DNA of 64,000 bases, taken from JBQLZO01 sp052168315 (GTDB lineage: Bacteria; Planctomycetota; Phycisphaerae; Phycisphaerales; UBA1924). The notes under the pieces were generated by a model. The model was not told the origin of the DNA and searched no databases. It saw only the letters and a program-made list of their open reading frames with translations. Within the stretch, counting starts at the first letter, position 1. Every line of letters begins with the position of its first letter. Both the position numbers and the translations under genes were made by a program. Below, piece after piece: positions 51,369-57,814 of this stretch. The DNA is taken from the NCBI GenBank assembly GCA_052168315.1, contig JBQLZO010000025.1:124001-188000 (forward strand), written 5' to 3'.

Positions 51369-51836
51369 ATGGACTTCATCACGCCCGCCGAGAAAGCCGC
51401 CATCGAAGCGAAGCTCAAGGAAGCGCACCGCCGCCGCCCGGAGATCGTCGACCGCATCGCCGAGGCCCGGGCCCTGGGCGACCTGAAGGAGAACGCCGAG
51501 TACCACGCCGCCCGCGAGGACCAGGGCTTGAACGAGGCCGAGATCCGCCGGCTCGAGGAGCGCCTCGCCTCCGCCAAGGTCATCGAACAAGGCGCTGTCC
51601 CCGATGATGTGATCTTCGTCGGCGCCACCTTCAAACTGAAGGACCTCCGCGACGACGAGGTCGAGACCTACCGGCTCGTCGGCGAGTCCAGCGGCAACCA
51701 CGACGACGACATTATTGAGATCACCACCGACTCCCCTATGGGCGAATCGATGGTCAAGGCCCGCGTCGGGGACGTGATCAAGGTCGACGCCCCGCGCGGC
51801 ATCCTCCGATTCGAGGTCGTTGAGATCCTCCACTGA
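51369..51836 (+). CDS. greA: Transcription elongation factor GreA, 155 aa
   Basis: Rescues backtracked RNA polymerase by stimulating cleavage of the nascent transcript. The N-terminal coiled coil holds the acidic tip: ARALGDLKENAEYHAAREDQ (about 36-55), where Asp and Glu reach the active site. The C-terminal FKBP-like domain has YRLVGESS, ITTDSPMGESMV and KVDAPRGILRFEVVEI. Length is normal (about 158). The ATG at 51369 follows a terminator, so the gene has its own promoter. The frame continues upstream but only into terminator sequence. Confidence 0.96.
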   Translation: MDFITPAEKAAIEAKLKEAHRRRPEIVDRIAEARALGDLKENAEYHAAREDQGLNEAEIRRLEERLASAKVIEQGAVPDDVIFVGATFKLKDLRDDEVETYRLVGESSGNHDDDIIEITTDSPMGESMVKARVGDVIKVDAPRGILRFEVVEILH

Positions 51837-51869
51837 CCCCGCAGTTCCCAGGACCCGATCGCGCGCTCG

Positions 51870-51896
51870 GCACAACCGACCCGATCGGTCGGGTGC
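51870..51896. terminator. Hairpin between convergent greA and frr
   Basis: GCAC-AA-CCGACC-CGATC-GGTCGG-GTGC, ten paired bases with a two-base bulge, lying between the two stops. There is no T-run; it may slow polymerase from both sides. Confidence 0.4.
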
Positions 51897-51943
51897 GGAC
51901 GCGGCGGAGCGCTGGCGGGCGGGGCGACGGACTTGTCGCGGGG

Positions 51944-52510
51944 TCAGACCTGCAGGACTTCGTCGGACTTGTGCTTGACCATCTCGTCGATCTTGTTCTC
52001 GCGGGCCTTCAGCGCTTCCTGGATCTCATCCTTCAGAGTCTTCAGCTCATCCTCGGAGATGTGCGCATCCTTGTCCTTCGACAACTGGTCGACGTGCTTG
52101 TTCGCATCCCGCCGGACATTCCGCACGGCGACCTTGGCCTCCTCGCCCATCTTCTTCACCTGCGCGACGAGCTGCTTCCGCCGATCGCCGGACAGCGGAG
52201 GGATCTTGCACCGGATGATCTTCCCATCCATCTGCGGGTTGAGCCCCAGGTCCGCGGCCTCGATCGCCTTGCGGATCTCCGACGCAGCGCCCGGATCGAA
52301 CGGCTGGATCACGATCGTGTCCGGCTCCGGCGTCGACATCGCCGCCAGCGACTTCAGATCCGTCGCGCTCCCGTAGTAATCCACCTTCACGAACTCGACC
52401 AGCGCCGTGGAGGCACGCCCGGTGCGGATCCCACGCAGCTCGCTCTTCAGATAGTCCACGCCCTTGTCCATGGACTGTTCGGCATCTTTCAGAATCGAAT
52501 CGGGTGTCAT
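51944..52510 (-). CDS. frr: Ribosome recycling factor, 188 aa
   Basis: Splits the post-termination ribosome together with EF-G. The L-shaped protein's three-helix bundle and small domain are evident: LRGIRTGRASTALVEFVKVDYYG (about 26-48), TIVIQPFD, IRKAIEAADLGLNP, IRCKIPPLSGDRRKQLV and the C-terminal helix. Length is standard (185 aa). GGAGG lies 6 nt before ATG 52510 (a GTG one codon earlier is too close to it). It is downstream of pyrH, the common bacterial order, with 118 bp and a hairpin between. Confidence 0.97.
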   Translation of the reverse strand: MTPDSILKDAEQSMDKGVDYLKSELRGIRTGRASTALVEFVKVDYYGSATDLKSLAAMSTPEPDTIVIQPFDPGAASEIRKAIEAADLGLNPQMDGKIIRCKIPPLSGDRRKQLVAQVKKMGEEAKVAVRNVRRDANKHVDQLSKDKDAHISEDELKTLKDEIQEALKARENKIDEMVKHKSDEVLQV

Positions 52511-52560
52511 CACGAGCCTCCGGGTCCTTGGCGCCGCTCCGAGCGCAGCGCCCTCGGTCT

Positions 52561-52582
52561 CACCGGCGGCCGCCCGCCGGTG
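52561..52582 (-). repeat. Inverted repeat between pyrH and frr
   Basis: Perfect 9-bp repeat CACCGGCGG/CCGCCGGTG with a 4-nt loop and no T-run. It could be a processing site or weak attenuator that sets frr relative to pyrH. Confidence 0.45.
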
Positions 52583-52628
52583 TGCGATGCCCGATCATAG
52601 TAAAGAACGCCCCCTCCGGCCCCACGCC

Positions 52629-53381
52629 TCACCCCAGCGCCGTCGCCCCGGAGTCCACAACCGTCCCGACGGGCTCGCCGCGCACTACCCGGGCGATGTT
52701 CCCGGCGGCGTGGTAGTCGAACACGACGATCGGCAAGTCGTGCTCCTGGCACATCGCGAACGCCGTCGCGTCCATCACTCCAAGACGATCACGCATCGCA
52801 TCGCCGTAGTTCAGCCGCGCGTACCGACGGGCACCTGGATCCTTCGCCGGATCGGCCGTGTACACGCCATCGACCTTCGTCGCCTTCAGCACCGCATCGC
52901 ACCCCAGTTCCACCGCGCGCAGCGCCGCCGTCGTGTCCGTCGAAAAGAACGGATTCCCCACACCACCGCCGAAGACCACCACCGTGCCCGAGTCGAACAT
53001 CTCGCGGGCGCGCCGCGGTTCGTGCACAGGCACATACCTGTGGAAACCCACCGCCGAAACCGCCTCGGCGGCGATCCCCCCATGGCGCAGCGCCGCGGCG
53101 ATCGCCAGCGCGTTGATCACGGTCCCGAGCATCCCCATCACATCCGCCTCCGCCCGATCGATCATCCCCGCCCGCGCCAGCGGAGCGCCGCGTACCAGAT
53201 TCCCGCCGCCCGTGACGATCGCCAGTCGCCCGCCGGCCTCCAGCGCGCCCCGCACCTCCTCCACCAGGCGACCCAGCCGATCGGGGTCGATCCCGTTCCC
53301 AGCCCCCCCATGCGACAACGCTTCGCCGGTCACTTTCAGCAGCAATCGACCGAATGCGCGTCCCGGGGGTTCGTTCGGCAT
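52629..53381 (-). CDS. pyrH: UMP kinase, 250 aa
   Basis: Phosphorylates UMP to UDP in pyrimidine nucleotide synthesis; the hexameric bacterial type is of the amino-acid-kinase fold. LLLKVTGEAL (about 13-22; usual form is LLKLSGEAL, so Leu-Ser is replaced by Val-Thr), VTGGGNLVRG (about 56-65), GMLGTVINALA, GGVGNPFFSTDTTAALRA (about 138-156), and ATKVDGVYTADP. Length is normal (about 240). AGGAGG precedes the ATG by 10 nt. It is first gene of the pyrH-frr pair, about 100 nt behind a candidate promoter. Confidence 0.96.
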   Translation of the reverse strand: MPNEPPGRAFGRLLLKVTGEALSHGGAGNGIDPDRLGRLVEEVRGALEAGGRLAIVTGGGNLVRGAPLARAGMIDRAEADVMGMLGTVINALAIAAALRHGGIAAEAVSAVGFHRYVPVHEPRRAREMFDSGTVVVFGGGVGNPFFSTDTTAALRAVELGCDAVLKATKVDGVYTADPAKDPGARRYARLNYGDAMRDRLGVMDATAFAMCQEHDLPIVVFDYHAAGNIARVVRGEPVGTVVDSGATALG

Positions 53382-53709
53382 CTATTCAGGACCTCCTGGC
53401 TCGCTCCGGTGGATTCGACGAATCTCCCGCACCCACGCGGGCGTATCGCTCCCGCCGCCTCCGCGCCCCGGAACCGGAGGGCAATTCCACCGCACTCCGG
53501 GGCGTTCGTCAATCGACCGATTCTCGCCCGCCAAACTCACGGAACCCGTCGGATCCCCCCGGTGTCCCACTTCGCACCGGGTCTGGACTCGCATCGCATA
53601 CCCTCCGCGTGCGCCCGCATCCGATCCGATGCGGCACGCCCCCCGAAGCGCCTCCCCTTTCTCCCCAATCCGAGCGCGACACCCGCCCCGCCCACGACGA
53701 ACCACGCGC
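53382..53709. other. Divergent intergenic region
   Basis: Separates pyrH (minus) from the VWA/ExbBD operon (plus). It holds the pyrH promoter candidate; no clear plus-strand promoter for the operon was found by eye, and no gene is seen. Confidence 0.45.
53484..53512 (-). promoter_or_regulatory. Candidate promoter of pyrH-frr
   Basis: Minus strand TTGACG (53512-53507), 17 bp, TGGAAT (53489-53484). Five and four of six matches to the sigma-70 consensus. Confidence 0.5.
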
Positions 53710-54714
53710 ATGACCACACCCCAGGCCACCCCCAACCGCCCCGCACAGGCCCAGCCCCGCATGGCGTCCACCGGCGCTCACGCCAATCCCCCGCCGACGC
53801 CCGCTCCCGCCCAGGGCCGGCGCTGGAGCCGGACCGTCGCTTGGTTTGGCATCGCCTTCTCCATCTCCGTCCATCTCGGGCTGCTCATCATCGCCGCCAC
53901 GATGCTCACGCCCGCGCACGGCACCGGCGGCGCGGGAGACACCGGCGAGGTCCCGCTCGCGCTCATGGCCTCGTCGGAGCTCACCTCCCTCGAACAACAG
54001 CAGCCGACCGATTCCCTCGTCCTCGAATCGCTCGACATGCCCGAGCAGTTCTTCGAACTCTCGGCGATGGAAGCCACCGCGCCCGGCATGCCCATCGGCG
54101 ACCTCGCGATGGACCAGTCCATCGACTTCGGCGGCGCCTCTTCCATCGACTTCTCGTCAGGCGCCGCAGTACCCGCCGCGGGAACCGCCGGCACCTCCTT
54201 CTTCGGCGTCGAGGTCCGCGGAAGCCGGATCGCCTACATCGTCGATGTCTCCGGATCCATGGTCTCCGAGGGACGCCTCGACGAGCTCCAGCGGCAGCTC
54301 ATCGCATCCATCAACGAACTCCCGGAGCACGGCCACTTCGTGATCGTCTCCTTCCAGTCCGTCGCACGATCGCTCATGGGGCGCGAGTGGACCCCCGCCA
54401 CCCGCGCCAACAAGGAAGCGGCGGCAGCGGAGATCAACAACCTCATCGCCGCCGGGGGAACCGTGCCCGGGCCCGCCTTCGCAGGGATCTTCGAGCTCAG
54501 CCCGCGCCCCGACGCCGTCTACTTCATGACCGATGGCGAGTTCGAGCAGTACGCCCCGGCTCTTGTTTCCGACATCGAGACATGGAACCGCCAGGCCCGC
54601 CGCCCGTCACCGATCTACTGCATCACATTCGGGACCGATGTCGCCCGCGTCGTCATGGAGCGCATCGCCGATCGCTCAGGCGGCAGCTACACCCATGTGG
54701 AGTCAGTGCCATGA
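53710..54714 (+). CDS. Membrane-anchored VWA-domain protein, first gene of ExbB/ExbD operon, 334 aa
   Basis: A Pro/Ala-rich cytoplasmic N terminus (about 1-42) is followed by one membrane helix (about 43-66), an acidic Ala/Met/Ser-rich linker (about 85-155) and a von Willebrand A domain (about 170-334). The MIDAS is complete in motif 1: DVSGSM (179-184); GTVPGPAF gives the Thr and FMTDGEFEQ the late Asp. The domain is outside the membrane and probably binds a metal-dependent protein ligand. Its stop overlaps the next ATG (ATGA), which starts a packed operon with ExbB- and two ExbD-type genes. The ATG at 53710 lacks a visible ribosome site; the frame is open far upstream without support. Confidence 0.85.
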   Translation: MTTPQATPNRPAQAQPRMASTGAHANPPPTPAPAQGRRWSRTVAWFGIAFSISVHLGLLIIAATMLTPAHGTGGAGDTGEVPLALMASSELTSLEQQQPTDSLVLESLDMPEQFFELSAMEATAPGMPIGDLAMDQSIDFGGASSIDFSSGAAVPAAGTAGTSFFGVEVRGSRIAYIVDVSGSMVSEGRLDELQRQLIASINELPEHGHFVIVSFQSVARSLMGREWTPATRANKEAAAAEINNLIAAGGTVPGPAFAGIFELSPRPDAVYFMTDGEFEQYAPALVSDIETWNRQARRPSPIYCITFGTDVARVVMERIADRSGGSYTHVESVP

Positions 54715-55964
54715 TCCGCACGGACGCCGCCGAATCACGCCCGACCGACCGGCCCCGCGCCACGCCGATCGCCATCGCCGCCGCGATCCTGTTCCAAGCC
54801 CCGTTCTCAAGCGCCGACCTGCTCCTCCGCGATGGAAGGACCATCACGCTCCCCATTGAGGTCGTGTCCATCGAGGGCGTCACCGTCCGATCCGACGCGG
54901 GCACCCGGAGTTTCGGCTGGCATGAGATCAGGGCAGTCGATGGCCCACGATCCGGCGATGCCGAACTGTTCATGCCCCTGGCCGACAGCGCCTGGAGGGC
55001 CGGCATCCGCCTCCGTCGTGGAGATCTCGACCTCGCCGCGCCGCTCTACGAGCAGCTCTTCGATCAGCTCCGCGCCCACGAAGGCCCGACCGCACTGCAC
55101 GCGGCCGAGGGCACGCTCCACACACGCCTCGCCGCGCGAAACCTCGCCCTCGCGGTCGAGCCGTGGAGCCGGATCATCTCAATGATCTCCCGTGCCGACC
55201 CTTCCGAACAGCGGGCCGCCCCCTCCGAAGCGCTGAGTGCGCTGATCGACCCGCGGCTCTTGCTCTGCCCAGCGCTCCCTCCGTTCTTCACCCCGGAGCA
55301 GGCCCGTGCCGTGCTCGACCAACCCGCCATCTCGGGCGCCGTCGCCCGGGACGAAGCCTCCGCTCCCGAATCCCCGGGCGCCTCGCCCACCACAGATCCC
55401 GCGCCGCTCATGCTCGCCTGGTACCGGCGCGCCGCGACCGCCGATGCCGATCGAACGCCCGCACCCGTGGCATCCGCGCCCGCGAGCGAGCATCCAGGCG
55501 CGAAGTTCCTGGCCGATCTCACCCTCGCCCGCACCAGCCCCGATCCGAAGGAGCGCGCGATCCGACGCGCACGACTCGAGCTCGAACTCGACCCCAACAT
55601 CGACACCTGGCGCGAGGCGTGGTCCCGTGCCGCCATCGGGCTCTCGCTCATCGAGGATGGCACCGAGGAGAGCCTCATCCTCGGCGCGCTCCAACTGCTT
55701 CACATCCCCGCGCGTTTCGAGACCACGCAGCCGCAGCTCGCCGGGCTGGCCCTCGCGCACGCCGCGGATGCGCTCGATCGAGCCGGGCTCGCGCCACAGG
55801 CCACAAAACTCCGTCGCGAACTGCGCGCCCGATTCCCGCACCATCCCGCGATCGCCATGCTCCCGATCCACGGGAGCGGACCCGCCACAGGCAGCACCCC
55901 GGCGTTCGAATCCCCTCCACCCATCGACGCCAATCCCGGCAACCCGGGCACCACCCTCCCCTGA
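54711..55964 (+). CDS. Secreted protein of unknown function in the ExbB/ExbD operon, 417 aa
   Basis: Not recognised. A signal-peptide-like helix (about 18-35, cleavage near SSA) is followed by a small beta segment (about 36-80): LLLRDGRTITLPIEVVSIEGVTV and FGWHEIRAVDG, a barrel-like pattern similar to short SH3-like domains found before helical proteins. The remainder is alpha-helical, Ala/Arg-rich and may contain TPR-like pairs (about 95-165 and 285-390), with a Pro/Ser/Ala linker at about 220-270. It overlaps the VWA gene (ATGA). Likely periplasmic; it may bridge the VWA protein and the motor. Confidence 0.75.
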   Translation: MIRTDAAESRPTDRPRATPIAIAAAILFQAPFSSADLLLRDGRTITLPIEVVSIEGVTVRSDAGTRSFGWHEIRAVDGPRSGDAELFMPLADSAWRAGIRLRRGDLDLAAPLYEQLFDQLRAHEGPTALHAAEGTLHTRLAARNLALAVEPWSRIISMISRADPSEQRAAPSEALSALIDPRLLLCPALPPFFTPEQARAVLDQPAISGAVARDEASAPESPGASPTTDPAPLMLAWYRRAATADADRTPAPVASAPASEHPGAKFLADLTLARTSPDPKERAIRRARLELELDPNIDTWREAWSRAAIGLSLIEDGTEESLILGALQLLHIPARFETTQPQLAGLALAHAADALDRAGLAPQATKLRRELRARFPHHPAIAMLPIHGSGPATGSTPAFESPPPIDANPGNPGTTLP

Positions 55965-56068
55965 TCGATCATCCGCCGACACGCCCAAGACCAGGAACCA
56001 AAGCCGTCACACCCCGACATCCATCACCCTTCCGGCACGCCGCCCGAACCGCGAGACCGTCCCACGCC

Positions 56069-56851
56069 ATGCAACACCTCCCCGCCACGATCGCACTCGC
56101 ACAGTCCGCCGCCACGCCGCCCGCCGACCCCATGGGCGCGCCGCCCGAATCCCTGCTGGACTTCATACAGGCCGGTGGCACCGTCGGGTACATCATCATC
56201 CTGCTCTCGATCGTCGCCACCACCATGGTCGTGGTCCACTTCATCCAGATCCGGCGCGATGCGCTCGCACCGCCCGACGCAGTGGAGGAACTGGACCGAA
56301 TGCTCCGGCAGCGTCAGGTGGGCCCGGCCCTCGAGTTCTGCCGCGATCCCGCCAACGCCTGCTTCCTCACCCACATCCTCCGCGCCGGGCTCACCCGGTA
56401 CACCCGCTCGGCCTTCGGCGCACTGGAACTCAAGGCCGCGCTCGAAGAAGCCGGCCAGGAACGCGTCGCGAAGCTCATCAGATCCACCGAGGGGCTCGCG
56501 CTCGTCGCCGGCGTCGCGCCCATGCTCGGGCTGCTCGGCACCGTCGTCGGCATCAACGGCGCCTTCGCGACCATCTCCACCGCCGAGGGCTTCTCAAGGC
56601 CCGACCGCCTCGCGGGCGACATCTCCCTCGCCCTCGTGACCACCATCATGGGGCTCGTGCTCGCGATCCCGGCCATGTCCGCGGTCACGTTCTTCCGCAA
56701 CCGCATCGATGCGCTCGCCGCGTCCATCGGATCGACCATCGCCGAACTCTCCATGCACCTCGAACAGGAATCCGGGCTCGGGCCCGCCACGCCCTCCGCA
56801 CCGCCCGCGCCAGCATCGACCCAGCACCCGGTCCCACAACCCACGACCTGA
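56069..56851 (+). CDS. MotA/TolQ/ExbB-type proton channel protein, 260 aa
   Basis: Stator-type subunit that uses the proton motive force with ExbD/TolR partners. It has three membrane helices: about 36-58 (GGTVGYIIILLSIVATTMVVV), about 143-167 (GVAPMLGLLGTVVGINGAF) and about 190-212 (LALVTTIMGLVLAIPAMSAV). The conserved pore residues Thr of GTVVG and of LVTTIMGL are there. The family is about 220-270 aa. The N terminus before helix 1 (about 30 aa, QSAATPPADP) resembles a signal sequence or periplasmic lead. It is followed by two ExbD-type genes. The ATG at 56069 has no strong ribosome site. Confidence 0.92.
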   Translation: MQHLPATIALAQSAATPPADPMGAPPESLLDFIQAGGTVGYIIILLSIVATTMVVVHFIQIRRDALAPPDAVEELDRMLRQRQVGPALEFCRDPANACFLTHILRAGLTRYTRSAFGALELKAALEEAGQERVAKLIRSTEGLALVAGVAPMLGLLGTVVGINGAFATISTAEGFSRPDRLAGDISLALVTTIMGLVLAIPAMSAVTFFRNRIDALAASIGSTIAELSMHLEQESGLGPATPSAPPAPASTQHPVPQPTT

Positions 56852-56900
56852 CCGATCGCCCCACGCCCAACGCCCCGCTCCTCTCCGAACGAACACGCCC

Positions 56901-57356
56901 GTGCGATTCACACCACGAAACAGAGCGCAGACCCCCGCCCCCGACATCACACCGATGATCGATGTCGTGTTCCTGCTCATCATCTTCTTCCTCACCACCT
57001 CATCGCTTATCGAACTCACCCGCGCCCCCGTCGACCTCCCGGAGGAACAGGGCCAGCAGACCGCCGAGCCGCAGCGGGCTGGCATCGTCGTCAATGTCAT
57101 GCGGTCCGGAGAACTCGTCGTCGAGAGCCAGTCGCTCACCCGCGCGCAATTCCTCACCCGCGTCGACGCGGAGATCGCCAGGCTCAACGGCGACGCCTCA
57201 CGCCTCGACCTGCTCATCCGCGCCGACCGCAGCACCTCGCTCCTGCACATCAACGAACTCGCCGAGCAGCTCATGGCACGCGATGTCCGCTCGTGGCGGC
57301 TCGCGACCAGAGTCCCCCCGACCGCCGCCAACCCCTCCGCCCCCGCGAGGCCCTGA
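56901..57356 (+). CDS. ExbD/TolR-type protein 1, 151 aa
   Basis: Single membrane helix (about 20-38) after the signature ITPMIDVVFLL, with the proton-carrying Asp at about residue 22, then a periplasmic alpha/beta domain (about 55-140; RAGIVVNVMRSGELVVES, DLLIRADRSTSLLHINE). It pairs with the ExbB-type protein upstream to form a proton-driven motor. It starts at GTG, 49 bp after the ExbB stop. There is no strong ribosome site, so translation may depend on coupling. Confidence 0.92.
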   Translation: MRFTPRNRAQTPAPDITPMIDVVFLLIIFFLTTSSLIELTRAPVDLPEEQGQQTAEPQRAGIVVNVMRSGELVVESQSLTRAQFLTRVDAEIARLNGDASRLDLLIRADRSTSLLHINELAEQLMARDVRSWRLATRVPPTAANPSAPARP

Positions 57357-57378
57357 ACGAACAGACCCCACCACGCCC

Positions 57379-57798
57379 GTGAACCTCAACCCGGCACATT
57401 CCGATTCCAAGCGCGCTCCCATCCGGCTCAACCTGGCCGCGATGATCGATGTCATCTTCCTCCTGCTCATCTTCTTCCTCGTCTCCACGAGCCACTCGCC
57501 GCCCGAGTCCGACCTTGCCCCGGCCCTGCAGGCCGAGCGCGTCCAGGCCGGCGCCGCCGCCGACCTCCAGCCCCAGGTTCTTGAAGTCCGCAGGATCGAA
57601 GGCACGCCGGCGTTCGTCCTCGGCCAGCGCTTCACCACCAGCCGCGATGAGATCCTCGCGTGGCTCGCCCCCCTCCCGCGCGACGCTGGCATCTTCGTGA
57701 AGGCCTCGTCCGAACTCGCCGTCGAGGACGCCGCCGCCGCGCTCCAGATCGTCAGGGACGCCGGGTTCGACCGTGTGACCTATGTCCCCATCCCATGA
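57379..57798 (+). CDS. ExbD/TolR-type protein 2, 139 aa
   Basis: Second ExbD-type subunit: LAAMIDVIFLLLIFFLVS (about 15-32) holds the conserved Asp, followed by a short periplasmic domain (about 50-135) with VLEVRRIEGTPAFVLGQ and FVKASSELAVEDAA. It is clearly diverged from protein 1 (little identity outside the membrane helix), so the two probably form a heteropentamer-like or two-part unit with distinct periplasmic targets. GTG start at 57379, 22 bp after protein 1. Its end overlaps an ATG at 57782 and comes close to the next gene. Confidence 0.9.
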   Translation: MNLNPAHSDSKRAPIRLNLAAMIDVIFLLLIFFLVSTSHSPPESDLAPALQAERVQAGAAADLQPQVLEVRRIEGTPAFVLGQRFTTSRDEILAWLAPLPRDAGIFVKASSELAVEDAAAALQIVRDAGFDRVTYVPIP

Positions 57799-57814
57799 AC
57801 TGACCACCCGCACC

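Noticed and set aside
52464..54710. Upstream extension of the 54.7-kb secreted-protein frame
   Set aside because: The first 749 codons run across frr, pyrH and the VWA gene in other frames; the ATGA start at 54711 is the natural one.
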